A DNA stretch of 64,000 nt from Rhipidocladum racemiflorum (Eukaryota > Streptophyta > Magnoliopsida > Poales > Poaceae), in NCBI GenBank assembly GCA_036346355.1, contig CM070570.1, positions 1,798,001 to 1,862,000 of the forward strand. Reading direction: 5' to 3'. The position numbers and the translations under genes were made by a program. The stretch's first letter is position 1. Every line of letters begins with the position of its first letter. This document shows, in pieces, positions 34,696 to 47,049 of this stretch. Under the pieces are notes generated by a model. The model saw nothing but the letters and a program-made list of their open reading frames with translations, ran no database searches and had not been told where the DNA came from.

Positions 34696-37600
34696 TTATT
34701 TAAAATACAACCCTTCTTGATGATCTACACGCATGTAATGTGTTCCATGTGTGCCGTCGTCACCGCTAAGACATGCCCCATCTGCAAACGGAGGTGTTTC
34801 ATCAAATTGGTTGTACTTTTCTTCATCTACGACATTTTCAACTCCAACAATCCTCCTCTTGCCATGAAGTACGACGTGCAACCTCGGATTGGCGGATCAT
34901 ACGTAGAAAACTTGAGTTGCTTGCTTTGCGAGGGCGAGCGGTTCATCTCTGTAGGCCGATCTATTCAGATCAATAAGTGTAAAACTGTCTTGTCGACCTT
35001 AACTCCGTGAGGAAGTCTCACCCACTTACATCGGAACAATGGAACTTGGTATATTCCGTAGTCGAGCTCCCATATTTCTTCGATCATCCCGTAGTAATGA
35101 TTCATTGCGATTGGCGATCCTCTAATTGAGTAATCATCGGACAAAGCATCTATGCTCACACCTTTGTTTTACCTTTGTACTCTTTGCATCTTGACTTTGA
35201 TTATAAAATGTGTAGCCATTAATATCGTAACCTTGCCATGTCTCAGTATATTAAATCTTGGTCCGTCGACCAACCATTTGACATCCTCGGTACTAACGGA
35301 GACCTTCACCTTTTCTTTGAACCATGTGAGGAATCGATCGTTGTGTTCTCGTGTGATGGAAAGCTCATCCATAAGTGGATTCTCTTCCCGTAATATCAAC
35401 TTGTGATGTTGGATGTATGGATGAACTTCTGTATTTGTGTTGCAAGACTGTGAAATGCGCTTTACAGTACATATCAAATTGTGGGCTCATTAGATTTGAC
35501 CCAATGGTTCCTTTGCCACCAAGTCTGTCCTCATGACGAGATATAGGAACACCAATCGGTTGTCTTTTACCTAGGTAGTCCACGAGAACTCAATAACCTC
35601 TTGATCCCATAACCTTCAATAATACTACCCTCAGGCCGACCTATTCCTCATGTATGACTTTAATATACCCATGTACCTCTCGAGCGGATACATGTAACGT
35701 AGGAATGCGGGTCCACAAATCTTAATCTCTCTAACAAGGTGAACAACGAGGTGGACCATGGCGTCGAAGAACGGCGGGGAAATGCATCTCAAGGTGACAA
35801 AGAGTCGCACCACCTCACTCTGTAAGTTGTCCGGTATATCGGGATCAATAACCTTGCATGAAATCGCATTGAAGAAATAGCATAACCGTGATTGCCAACC
35901 TGGCGTCATCTGGTAGGATATTTACGATTGCAACAGGGAGCATTTGGGTCATCAAGACATGACGGTCGTGGGACTTCATACCGATCAACTTCAAATCATC
36001 CATAGACACAAGCTTCTTAATGTTTGCGGAGTAGCCCGATGGAACTTTAATATCGTGGAGACACTTGCAGAGGTCTTCTTTCTCTTTCTTGGATAAGGTG
36101 TAGCATGCGGCGAGGATGTACGGCCCTTTTCCATCCTCCTCCATCAGCAAGCTTGGGCTGATCCCCATGTAGGTCATATCACGGCGAGCATTCACACCAT
36201 CCTTGGTCTTCCCGGTATGTTCAGCGGGATGCCTACCAAATTATCACAAACATTTTTCTCAACGTGCATGACATCAATACATTGGCGGGCATCTAACTCC
36301 TTCCAATATGGTAAGTCCCAAAATATCGACCTCTTTTTCCAAATGGTCCTAGGGCGAACAGATTTACGGCTCTTACCGTCTTGAACATCGATATCCTCTA
36401 CACGTGAATATACTTGCCTTCCAGGTCATAGGCTGCGAGTGCCACGAACTTCCCTCTTTCCATCAAATTTGTCATCCATCTTACGATATCGATGACTTGG
36501 GGTAGAAACCTCACGGTGACCCATGTACACCGTTTTCCTCGGTCGGCGACCACAAGCTATCGGTGTCCTCTTCACAAATTGGACAAGCTTTGGCTCCTTA
36601 GTGCTATAGCCCGCCAAATTACCAACGGCTGAAAAATCATTTATGGTGCAAAATATCATAGCAGTAGGGTGAAGTTCTCTCTTTTGTATGCATCCCACAC
36701 CTCAACCCCACATTCCATAATTTTACCAAATCCTCAATTAGTGGTGATAGGTACACATCAATATCATTACCCATTGTTTGGGTCTGAGATTAGCAGCGAC
36801 ATCATGATATACTTCCGCTTCATGCATAACCAAGGAGGCAAATTGTAGATACACAACAAAAGCGGCCAAATCTTGTGTCGACTGCTCATATTACCAAACG
36901 GATTCATACCATCCGTACTCAATCCAAATCTTATGTTCCTCATCTCGGCACCAAAATCCTCATGTTGCCAATTAATGTTTCTCCATTGAGCCGAATCATC
37001 GGGATGTCTCAACTTGCCATCTTCCTTTCGGGATTCATAATGCCAACGCAACAATTTTGCCTCTTTAGGATTTGCAAATAACCGCTCTAAACGGGGAATG
37101 ATGGGAAAATACCACAACACCTTGGCTGGTGCCCCCTTTTTCACATCTTCACCGTCGTCAATTTGGTTCTTACGCTTCTTGTCATTACGCTTCTCATTTT
37201 GTTTGTATCGGGGTACATCACAACCAGGACAAATGCGCAGTTCCTTATGGACGTTGCGGTATAGTATGCAATCATTTGGACATGCATGTATCCTTTCTAT
37301 TTCCATTCCCATGGGACATAATAGCTTCTTCGCTTCATAAATACTTGTTGGCAACTCGTTTCCCTCTGGAAGCATATCCGATAGAAGTATTAAAAGTGCA
37401 TTGAAACTTGTATCTGTCCAACGGTGTTTTGCCTTCAGTTCAAACAATGCAAGGACCGAACCCAACTTGGTGTATTCCCCTTTGCAACCTGAAAACAATG
37501 GTTTGGCATCGTCATCCATCAAGCTTTTAAATTTTTCGAACTCTCTTTCCGTGTAATTTCCCTCCACATCCCGCAACATTTGATCTAAATTATCGTCATC

Positions 37601-37800
37601 GAACATATCACGCTCCAACTCGTGATCGGCTTCGACATGTCTTCGTTGCGTAGCCTGCAGGTACTACCTATCTCCCCATGATGGATCCAACACGTGTAAT
37701 TCCTCACGAAGCCACGTCGAATCAAATGCCCTTCAATTTGGTGAGTTGTTAAATCTCCTGAGATTGGTGCAATCAATACAAGGACAATATATGAACTTTA
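34696..37800 (-). pseudogene. CACTA-1 TNP2-type transposase, broken
   Basis: Read on the minus strand: a transposase-associated N-terminus near 37776-37690 ('IEGHLIRRGFVRNYTCWIHH'). The TNP2 (Transposase_21) region at 37618-36767 ('HACPNDCILYRN', 'LRICPGCDVPRY', 'FGLSTDGMNPFGNMSS', 'YNLPPWLCMKRKYIMMSLLI') continues at 36698-36426. The DUF4218 region lies at 36195-35631 ('MKSHDRHVLMTQMLPVAI', 'VHLVVHLVREIKICGP', 'YMYPLERYMGILKSYMRNRS') and the DUF4216-like tail at 35159-34696 ('YGMIEEIWELDYG', 'RCKWVRLPHGVKVDK'). This is the normal order for plant CACTA transposases. At least five frame breaks prevent a full product. Confidence 0.9.
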
Positions 37801-38039
37801 CACCCCTCATAACCATATCTTCTTACGCAATTCTTATGAACTCCTTAACTCCCCTCACGAAATTCAGCACTCACACGGTTTTTGTGATACATCCATTCTT
37901 CACGGTCCATCTACAAGTAAACCGCAAACAATAAATTAATAATGCCCTAATCAATGAAATAAAAGAAGGGTTGAACCCGAAAACAAAGTTTTTGTTGAAT
38001 GATCTTAAAGAAAGCGTATATCTGTAGGCCAGGCTAAAT

Positions 38040-38402
38040 GCGTGCATTACCAACGATGACTCCTAATCTCTAAGTAGGTTAGGTCCTAATCCCATTCGAG
38101 GATATGTGGTTCGAGCAAGTTCCTAATTAAGATGTTGTACAAACTTTAGAGAAAATTTGGCGACATCTCCCATTTGTTCTCCAAATACACATATCGACAA
38201 CATGTCAAGAGGATGTGTATTCGGAGAACTTGGTGAGGAGATCTTGCCGAAACTTTCACTAGAGTTTGTACAACAAAGGAACTTGCCCGAGCCACATATC
38301 CTCAACTATCCAAAAACATGGACAATTGAGATTGCTTATTTATAAATATGCCATTTTAGCATACTTATAAACAAGCACCCTCGAGCAGGAGACGCATAGG
38401 TT
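38040..38402. repeat. CACTA-1 internal direct repeat DR2
   Basis: This is the partner of 33104-33455. It lies just upstream (minus-strand sense) of the transposase gene. Together the two blocks place the same sequence before each of the two genes. Confidence 0.85.
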
Positions 38403-38812
38403 CTGTGACCTAATTAACTATTATATATAATTGATCATATTAATAATATTAAAACAATTAATTTAAGTCCCTCTGCAATATTGAAGAGATTTCTAAGAAT
38501 TAATGCTGCTCACCTTTCGAGGAAAACCACAAGCGAGGGAAATCTAGCTCTGATCAAGCTAGCACGGGTTTCAATTAACTGAGACCTTCAACGCACCGAT
38601 CTCCTCCACCATACACTCGCTAATGAGACCAAATCAAAATCGAATAATGTGCGTTAATACAACATTGAAGGGATTGAAGGAATCGAGGCCCACTGTTGAA
38701 TAAAGCCACGAGTAAGATAGGTTGGAAAATAGAGAAATCGCCTAGCGAACTAACTCGACGAGTTAATAAGTTCATTCGAGTCCAGGCCGGTACATATAAA
38801 ACATAGCGAGCC

Positions 38813-39025
38813 TCATCACAATCGGTTCTATAGAAGAACCGTTTGTGATTAATTATTTATCACCGTCGCTTATATGTAAAACCGACTGTGATAATTTGAT
38901 TCTCAACACTGTCGGTTTCTTTATAGAACCGACACGGATAATGTATACGTAGCCGGTTCTCAAGAAGAACCGATCGCAATAACTCCGATCAACACGATCG
39001 GTTCGGGATATGAGCGACACGGATA
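38813..39025. repeat. CACTA-1 second internal palindromic array
   Basis: There are about five palindromic units such as 'tcacaatcggttctatagaa' followed by 'gaaccgtttgtga'. Some units show CGCTT or 'gagcga' where 'cggtt' or 'aaccga' is expected. Confidence 0.85.
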
Positions 39026-39321
39026 TTAATCGACCCCTCGGCTTCCCGCCAATTTGACCGTTCAAACAAGCATATATATAACTCCTTTCAAATAGCTCCT
39101 TTACGATCATCGGTAGTACTCGGGCAAGGTCCGATCGCGTTCCATTCCTCGGCAAGGTCGATCGCGTTTTCTTCTCTGCTACAAGGTCGACTCCTCCGGC
39201 AATGGCGGCAATGGCTCCATTCTTCTCTTTCATATAGCTCTCCATGCATATAGCTCCTTTCTACTCTTTCATGTAGCTCCTTTCTTCTCTGCAAGGTCGA
39301 CTTCTCCTTTCGACCGCGGCA

Positions 39322-39702
39322 ATGGCGGCGCCCCCTCCTTCTCGGCAGGTCGACTCCACGGTGGAGTCACCGTCACGATCCTCCACCGCGGCCGGCGGCG
39401 CCTCGACCTCGGCGCCTCACTCCGGCGTGGCGCCAGCGCCCCACCTGTCTCCCGTCGTCCCTCCCGGCGCCTCACCCCATCCGGGCGCCTCCAAAGGCAG
39501 CTGGAAGCACCCCAGAGACGACGACGACGACGAGTACTACGCGCCGATCACCATAGGGACCGGCGCGTCGTCTAGATCGGGTTCATCATCGGAGGATGAA
39601 CCATCACTAGTCCGCGTAGTCTCCAGCGACTTTGACGACTCTGGCGACTCGAGTGACTCGGGTCACTCGGATGACTCGGTTGACTCGGGTTACTCGGGCT
39701 AG
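39322..39702 (+). CDS. Acidic small ORF antisense to the CACTA-1 transposase
   Basis: This 126-codon frame starts MAAPPPSRQVDSTVESPSRS, is Pro/Ala/Ser-rich for about 60 residues, then runs into 'DDDDDEYYAPITIGTG' and a Ser/Asp-rich end 'DDSGDSSDSGHSDDSVDSGY'. The family is unknown to me. It lies between the inner and outer repeat arrays at the 5' end of the element, on the opposite strand to the transposase. CACTA-2 has a similar acidic frame at the same relative place (46426-46778). It may be translated, or may only reflect biased composition. A short 5' leader with Ser/Phe-coding 'ttctc' repeats precedes it. Confidence 0.45.
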   Translation: MAAPPPSRQVDSTVESPSRSSTAAGGASTSAPHSGVAPAPHLSPVVPPGASPHPGASKGSWKHPRDDDDDEYYAPITIGTGASSRSGSSSEDEPSLVRVVSSDFDDSGDSSDSGHSDDSVDSGYSG

Positions 39703-40317
39703 AGCCGCAGGTCGTAAATTTAATATATTAGGTGTAATGCAGTCCCCCTTTATATGTTTACTAATTACAAACAATGGATGTGGTGATATATTGTAATGAA
39801 ATATAGCTTGTTTAATATATTAGGGTTAATTGTTGGCCTAGTCTGAGATGAAGTCTATTAATTTGCCTTTACACTATTTTGAATCTCTTTTATATTTTTG
39901 TGCATTGTATCTTTCTAATGTTACTGTTGTTCCAAGTCAAAATGTTTCATGTCCTATTGATAAAAAACAAGTATAATGTGTGGAATGGTATATATATTAT
40001 TATTATCTGCTGCATGCATGCTACTATAATGTTATATATAATTTGCATCACTACATGTGTCTATATAAATTGTCGAGAGTTGAACCGCGAGTTGGGATTC
40101 TAGCAGATCAGTGCTGTTCATCGTCAGAAAATACAAGTTTTGCACAAATATTAAAGCATGAATGAAAGGTACAAGAGGTGCGTGTTGGGATTCTAGCGAG
40201 TGGGCTGTGTTGGAGTTTGTTTTTCTTCTTCCTGAAGAAATGTGTGAGTGGAGGATCTCACTAAAACTATGTTTGTAATGAACTGTTCTTGGTTGCACCT
40301 AATGGTGTTGCGAAAAA
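39703..40317. other. CACTA-1 spacer between acidic ORF and right terminal array
   Basis: AT-rich; no coding sequence is supported. Confidence 0.5.
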
Positions 40318-40735
40318 ATCATCACAATCGGTTGAAAAGAACTGATTGTGATAACCTGTGCTCATCACAATCGGTTTCTTCCCAAAACCGATTATGATAA
40401 TACCTTCTCATTACAATCGGTTACGGAAAAGAACTGATTGTGATAACCACAATGCTTTCGGGACAATCGGTTTCTTCCCAAAACCGATTGTGCTAATACC
40501 TACTTATTACAATCGGTTTTAGATAAAAACCGATTGTTATAATAAAATTATAATCACAATCGGTTCTTATCTAGAACCGATTGGGATTATTATAAATATC
40601 TGTCGGTTCTCTCTCAGAACCGATTGTGATAACCTGTTACCAAGATTTCCAAATGGAATATGCTTTTCACAATAGGTTCTGAAGTCAAAAGTTTAGAACC
40701 GACACAGATGAAGCGATAGTAATGTGTCATTCTGT
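40318..40735. repeat. CACTA-1 right sub-terminal repeats
   Basis: Alternating 'atcacaatcggtt' and 'aaccgattgtgata' motifs (about nine) run up to the right terminus, a mirror of the left array. Confidence 0.87.
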
Positions 40736-40989
40736 AGTAGTGACTATTGCATCCAAGAAATCCATAGCAACGTTGACCTTTTTCTCCCCAGCTGAATGTC
40801 CAGAACTACTGGGAAGCTATTGGAGTTATCGCTGCTCACAAGGCAGGCGTCAATCCAAGCGCTCTTAGAAGACAAGCAATTGATCATCTTAAGAGCCATC
40901 CACGATTGTGCTCCGCCCAATCGTCTGGTTCTAGGCCATCTGCCTATCCTGCAATGCAGGAGAAAGTATACGCACATCAACTCGTTTGA

Positions 40990-42072
40990 CAAATTTAGTA
41001 GTACAAGGTACAATTGTAGAAACCGGTTTTGGCAAATTGGAGGCTCCAAATTTCGAAGTCAGAAGTACATATTCCACAACAATAGCAGCATCCATACTAT
41101 TGTTGTTTCAGTGTGATCACCACGTGAGCAATTAGGCCGGTGACACGCTCTTCATGTCTCCAGTCTGACAATCGTATATCTCATCATGTGTTGAGGGAAA
41201 AATACAGTACTTGTAATCAGTTTTTTTCGCAACAATTAGTTGTTTGGATTGCTGAAGCAGAGGCCCTTCCATTGAACACACAAGTGTTACGGTTGATTCA
41301 TTGGCTACCAATGTGTTGTCTGGCTGACACATGCATCTGCTTTAGCACGTTTGATCGATCAGAATGGCCTCAGAGGTGCGACCTGTGGACACAGCTAGCA
41401 CACGGCGCGTGTCGCTCTAATCAGGTATGAGAGTGAGTAGGTGCTGCTTTGCTTCCTTCTTTCTAACTACCGATCAAACCGGAGCTTTACCTTTAACGTC
41501 TAGCTCATGGCTCGCTGTTTATTTGCGTTGCCGGTTCATGCTACTTTTTTGAAGTATTGTGTTGACATTTCGTGCATACTTGCCTGATTTGTACTTTCTT
41601 AACAAGATCTTGATGGGCTTTATCAACAGTAGTTTCTGTTTTTCCATAGTCATATGGTTTTAAAAAACCACCATCTTAATTTTTTGGATTCTAGAAGTTT
41701 CAAGCTAGCTAGTTAGATGGCCGCAGGTGGCAATCCTTGGTGAAATTCTTTAAACCCTTCTTGTAACAGCGGGTGTCAGGATCGAGGGTGCATGTAAACC
41801 TAATTACTAGGCGTACTTTCTCACTGTTGGCTAAAACACTGATATATAATATTTTCTCATAGCACTTTGGTTGATGCATTTGTCAGGGGTTCTCAGTCAC
41901 TGCGTGCATTGCTAGAAAGGCTTTGTCTAATATTGAAACTTGTCTATTTAAATTTTCCACGAAGATTAAAGCGGTGTATTAATCTATAATTAAAGCAAGT
42001 TTATCTTCAACATTTGGCCAGGTAAAATCACCGAGATCTTGTCGAAATTTGTATAGGCACGGTAATATTTTG
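40990..42072 (+). repeat. 3' flank of DUF3326 copy 2
   Basis: Collinear with 4627-6318 after copy 1, ending at 'ggtaatattttg', where CACTA-2 sequence takes over. It lacks the MITE at 5573-5993. No gene is seen. Confidence 0.85.
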
Positions 42073-42214
42073 TTCAATAATTGAGCCGTCTGTGATGACT
42101 TGACCAACAAAAGCATAATCATAATTATGATTAATTGTAATACATGCATCTCATCAATTATAATACGTACATGCATCTGATCAGTAATTATAATATAGAC
42201 ATATGTACATCCCA

Positions 42215-45200
42215 TTACTTATGACCCGAACATTTGATTACAAGTACACATACACTTGGAATATAAATAAGGATCTCATCATTAATCGGCCACTTGCTTA
42301 TTATTTCGTACAAAATTAGCCCTTCACGATGATCAACGCGTGTGTAGCTAGCTTCCTCAGGTTGCTCTTCCTGGACCATGATTCCAGTACCAATAGGAGG
42401 CAACTCATCGAACTGATTGTATTCTTCCTCATCTACCACATTCTCGACTCCGACAATCCTCCTTTTTTCCTGTAGAACCACGTGGCTCTTCTTGTTCAAT
42501 GGGCCGGTTACATAGAAGACTTGAAAAACTTGGTTAGCAAGAACAAACGGTTCTTCTTGGTATCCGACACGTTCAAGGTCCACAGCAGTGATACCGTACT
42601 TGTCAACCTTCACATGCTGCAGGTGAACCCAACGGCACCGAAATAGGGTGATTTTGAATAGTATGTAGTCAAGCTCCCAAATTTCCTCAATTAACCCATA
42701 GTACGACCTCCTCGTCGACCCAGCAGTATTCAACGCATCTATGCGAACACCGCTATTCTGGTTTGTGCTCTTCATGTCCTGATCCCTCGTGTAAAATGTG
42801 TACCCATTTATGTCGTATCATTTCCATGTTACAACCATAAATGCTGACCCTTTTGCCAACCATGTCAGCGGACCTTCGGCCGAGCTTCCAATGATGGGTT
42901 GTCGTTCCTTCAGCCATCTGTTGAATTGAAGGTTATGTTGTCTAATGATCCAGGACTCCAACCGCGATGGATTCTCTTGCCGTAGCCAGTTCTTATGCTC
43001 GTCGATATACGGGGCCACAATAGCCATGTGTTGCAAAACCGTGAAATGGGCTTTAGCGCACGCAGCTGGATCAGGCGTGATTGATTTTCTTCCGATGGTC
43101 CCGGCACCCTGGAGCCTTCCCTCATGGCGGGATCGAGGCACACCTATCGGCTCGACCTGTGCCATGTAATCCACGCAAAACTCGACGACCTCTTCGGTTG
43201 CATAACCTTTGACAATGCTACCCTCCGGTCGAGATCGATTTCGTACGTAAGACTTGAGAATTCCCATGTACCTCTCGAACGGGTACATACTACATAGGAA
43301 CACGGGCCCGCACAACTTTATCTCTCTAACTAGGTGAACAATGAGATGGACAACGATATCGAAAAATGATGGAGGGAAATACATCTCAAGATTACATATG
43401 GTCATTACCACATCGGCCTGCAAAGCATCTAGTCCTTCGAGATCGATGACCTTCTGAGCAATTGTGTTAAAGAAATAACATAACCTTGTGATTGTCTCCC
43501 GGACCTTGGTCAGTAAGATGCTTCTAATTGCCACAGGGAGCATCTGTGTCATAAGCACATGGCAATCATGAGACTTCATGCCATTTAAACTCAAGTCCTG
43601 CATTGAAACAAGCCTCTTCATATTGGACGAGTAACCGGACAGAACTTTAACACCATGCAAGCACTGGCACAGTTCAGTTCTCTCTACCTTGGATAAAGTG
43701 TAGCAAGCAGGTTCGTAATAAGTTCGGCATTTGTCGCTCTCTTTCGGTGCTAACTCAGGTCTAATGCCCATATCAACCAAGTCAAGCCGTGAGTTGATAC
43801 CGTCCTTTGTTTTGCCTTCAGTAAGAGACCAATCAAGCTATCACATACATTCTTCTCTACATGCATCACGTCGATGCAGTACCGAACTTGTAGGTGCTCC
43901 CAATAAGGTAGGTCCCAAAATATTGATCTCTTCTTCCACATGCGCTTCTCACGGGTCCTCGATTGACATCCCTTTCCTAGAGCAACCTCCAAGTTCTTAA
44001 CCATATCATGAATGTCCGTCCCGCTTAAATGCTTTGGAGCTAATCCATCTTCAGTCGTTTCGTCGAATTATTTCTTCATCTTGCGGTATGGGTGATTCCT
44101 TCGAAGGAACCTACGGTGACGCATGTACACGGTTTTGCGTGAGTGATTGAGCCACACACTCTCGGTAGCATGCAAGCAGTGAGTGCAGGCTTTGGCTCCT
44201 TTTGTACTCTGCCCCGACAGGTTAGCAAGGGCTGGATAATCATTTATGGTGCAGAACAACAGGCAATGCAATGTGAAATACTCTCGTTTGTGAGCATCCC
44301 ATACCTTTACCCCAGGAGCCCACAACGTATTCAGATCTTCCACCAATGATGCTAGGTACACATCAATATCGTTTCCAGGTTGCTTTGGGCCTTGGATGAG
44401 TATAGACAAAAAGTATACTTCCGCTTCATAGACAACCAGGGAGGAAGATTGTATATACAGATATTCACAGGCCAGGTGATATAACGGCTGCTCATGTTGC
44501 CGAAAGGATTCATTCCGTCTGTACTCAAACCGAACCTTATATTTCTCGGATCTGATGCAAATTCTTCAAACCTCCTATCAATGTTTCTCCACTGGGTGGA
44601 ATCAGCAGGGTGCCTTATCATTCCATCATTTTTGCGCTCATTCGAGTGCCACCGGGCGATTTTGCCTCTTTTGAGTTCGAAAACAAACGTTTTAGACGGG
44701 GGATTATAGGCAGATACCACACTACCTTAGCAGGAGGTCATTTCTTTGCCTCGATACACTCGTCGTCATCATCTGATCTATCTTTACGCTTATACCGGGA
44801 TGCGTTGTATACCGGACATATATGCAAGTTTGCATACTCTTTGCGGTAGAGGATACAATCGTTCGGACAGGCAGCTATTCTTTCTACTTCCAATCCTAAT
44901 GGACAAAGAACCTTCTTGGCTTTCTAGGTGGTTGTCGGCAACTCGTTTCTCTCTGGAAGCATGTCCGCTAACAGGCCCAACAGCGCCGTGAAACTCTTGT
45001 CGGACCAACCGTTGTTTGCCTTCAATTTCAGCAGTTCCAGCACAGATGATAACCTTGTATATTTGGACTTGCAACCTGGGAACAAAGGTCTCTCTGAGTC
45101 ATCCATCAACCCCCGGAATTTTACATACTCCTGCCTATCACGGTTCCCTTCTGCATCCTGTAGCATCTGATCCAAATTGTCATCGGGAGAAATATCCTTA

Positions 45201-45525
45201 TCGAAGGTACAGTCGATATCATCCGGTGTATTATTGACTTCGTCGACGATGCATTGACTAATTGATGCCTGCATAATCTGCTCTTCACCGTGACTGGTCC
45301 AACATGAATACCCCCTTTTGAAACCCCGTAGAATCAAGTGTGCTTCGATTTGGGATGGGTTTTGAAACATCCTCATATTCTCGCAGTCAATGCATAGACA
45401 AGACATAAATTCCACCCCCTTGTTCAGCATATCTTCCTCTGTAGCTCTTATAAAAGCGGAGACACCATTAATGTACTCGGCGCTCGCACGGTTGTCAGCG
45501 TACATCCAGCTTCGGTCTATCTACG
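42215..45525 (-). pseudogene. CACTA-2 TNP2-type transposase, mostly open
   Basis: On the minus strand the N-terminal domain starts near 45520 (D-R-S-W-M-Y-A-D, then 'FMSCLCIDCENMRMF', 'HLILRGFKRGYSCWTSHGEE'), just after a possible splice acceptor. The TNP2 region covers about 45000-44068 ('FGLSTDGMNPFGNMSS', 'IYNLPPWLSMKRKY', 'HCLLFCTINDYPALANLSGQ'). DUF4218 is open for 320 codons at 43780-42818 ('MKSHDCHVLMTQMLPVAIRS', 'FERYMGILKSYVRNRSRPEG', 'EPIGVPRSRHEGRL'). The DUF4216-like tail is at 42775-42215 ('YGLIEEIWELDYILF', 'RRIVGVENVVDEEEYNQFDE'). There are three or four frame breaks, fewer than in CACTA-1, and the largest domain is intact. Upstream exon structure was not resolved. Confidence 0.88.
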
Positions 45526-45529
45526 CTAA

Positions 45530-46049
45530 GTATATAACAATATGTGTTAGATAATGAATGAAGTACACTTAAATAATGACAAAGAACAAAAGGATTCTCC
45601 TTACATAGATTGCAAATTTGAACCAATTACGAACATTGGATAACTTAGAACCAATTTTAACCTTCAGTTGTCAACTTACCAAAATCAATTTGCTTGTTGT
45701 CAGCTTATTATGCAAATTACCAGTTCAAGCATATATACTAGCCCACTGAACTCACAATGTCGAATCCTCACAGAGTCCAGCCACTATGCAAAGTAATTGA
45801 ACTTGACAAGAATGCAATAGCAAACTAAATTCAGCTTTTTCCTATATTGTCACGACCTATCTCACAATGCCGAATCCTCACAGAGAATGTAACCCACAGC
45901 CACAACGATTTATTCAAACCCTAAACCACAAGTTATAAGATTACCGTGGGGAGACAAATTTTGTCCTATCGGGCAGACGTCAGGGCGACGTATCAAAAAT
46001 TGCTCGGAAACCCTAAAATAACAGAGTAGGTCGATCGGGTGGGGCTCTT
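45530..46049. other. CACTA-2 5' untranslated or intron region
   Basis: AT-rich non-coding DNA upstream of the transposase. The phrase 'tctcacaatgycgaatcctc' occurs twice (about 45749 and 45861), a short direct repeat. Confidence 0.55.
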
Positions 46050-46220
46050 ATGAAGCATCATCACGCAGGCGGTTATTGTAATCAACCGTCTATGATAGAA
46101 ACATTCTGAGCGGTTTATTTACAAACCGCCTGCGTGATGATCTTCATAAGAGGCGATTTAAGAATAAAACCGTATGTGATGATATACTTTTCGTGACGGT
46201 TTTGATATAAAACCGCCTGT
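46050..46220. repeat. CACTA-2 internal palindromic array
   Basis: Units such as 'atcatcacgcaggcggttat' and 'aaaccgcctgtgatgaatc' lie inside the element, separate from the terminal array, at the same relative place as 38813-39025 in CACTA-1. Confidence 0.85.
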
Positions 46221-46425
46221 GATGAATCGCATGCATTAAAAGGGCGTCTCATCATTTCTCGCGTGCGCGCCTGTCCAACCATCGGAAACTCTTCGTGTTC
46301 ATCGCAATTAACTTCGTCTTCATCTTCTCGGCCTGCCACTGCCTACATATTCTTCCTAGACCGGGCGGCAGAACTACTACTCGATCGATCTCTCCACACA
46401 CATATCGATCGAACAGTCTCCATCC

Positions 46426-46778
46426 ATGGCAGCTGATCTTCCTCCTTCCACCGGGTCCTCTGCCTCATCCTCCGCCCCTCCATCACCCCCTCTGCCGCCA
46501 TTCATATGCCAGTGCAATCCTCCCCCCTTTTCCCCGGGCAATGCCCAATATGCCACCTCTTTTCCCCCGAGGAGGAGGAGGCAGAGGACGAGGACGAGGA
46601 GAATGAGGACGAGGACGAGGATGATGAGGAGGAGGAGAGCTACCTCATTCGCTGGGGCCGCGGGAGCAGGACCTCCTCCGACGACGACGACGACGACGGC
46701 GGCAACGACGACGACGACGACAAGTGGCCAGTGGACGACGATGATGAGGAGGAGGACGAAGAGGAGTGGTGGCGGTGA
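46426..46778 (+). CDS. Acidic small ORF antisense to the CACTA-2 transposase
   Basis: Two overlapping frames compete. From the ATG at 46426 the frame is MAADLPPSTGSSASSSAPPS, then Pro-rich, then Arg-rich, open to 46833. From the ATG at 46506 the frame is 'MPVQSSPLFPGQCPICHLFS', then long Glu/Asp runs, ending DEEEWWR at 46778. The MAA-plus-Pro/Ser start of the first and the acidic end of the second together mirror the CACTA-1 ORF at 39322, so a single frame shift or splice could join them. The true product is unknown, and low-complexity DNA can give such frames by chance. Confidence 0.4.
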
Positions 46779-46833
46779 TCGCGCGATCACTGCCACCACT
46801 ATAAATATATATATTTGTATTGTAATTAATTAA

Positions 46834-47049
46834 GTACTATATAATATAATGTATTTTATATATGTTTAGTAATTATGTCATGTACTTAATTAAATATGCT
46901 TTTGTTAGTTATAATGCGATATATAGCTTCGATCGGTTTGTCTATTCGTTCGTCTGTTTACCTGATCTGTCATGCATTTACAACAGCGCTTGCTAGCTAG
47001 TGACCAACGAACATATGCAATTATAATTTACAACAGCATTAAGTTCACA
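46834..47049. other. CACTA-2 AT-rich spacer
   Basis: Non-coding DNA between the acidic ORF and the terminal array; nothing else is seen. Confidence 0.5.

Larger units (their letters stand above)
29058..40742 (-). mobile_element. CACTA-1 DNA transposon (11.7 kb)
   Basis: The termini are CACTACTACAGA on the left and TCTGTAGTAGTG on the right; the 3 bp duplication ACT is at 29055-29057 and 40743-40745. The undisturbed intron in copies 1 and 3 reads 'attaatactattgcatcc', so the insertion point is exact. Palindromic repeats (ATCACAATCGGTT and its complement) fill both ends. Internal genes on the minus strand are a TNP2-type transposase and a second ORF with a Ulp1-like tail. The 5' end of the element is therefore the right side. 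Both genes are broken, so the element depends on others for movement. Confidence 0.95.
21940..40989 (+). pseudogene. DUF3326 copy 2, truncated and twice interrupted
   Basis: This copy starts inside exon 3 (about 21946-22013). Exon 4 is 22097-22273, exon 5 28171-28311, exon 6 28571-28759, exon 7 28938-29009 and exon 8 40792-40989. The retained exons are in frame with intact splice sites, but exons 1-2 and the first half of exon 3 are gone, replaced by the RLP fragment. Intron 4 holds a rearranged MITE and a Copia element (22911-27831); intron 7 holds CACTA-1 (29058-40742). Shared substitutions, such as GACAAT for GTCAAT in exon 6 and 'gggaaatcaac' in exon 4, group it with copy 3. Without the transit peptide and N-terminal domain it cannot make a normal product. 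Confidence 0.92.

Noticed and set aside
46377..46799. Val/Leu-rich minus frame over the acidic ORF
   Set aside because: It is the complement of GAC/GAG repeats; hydrophobic runs are a composition artefact.
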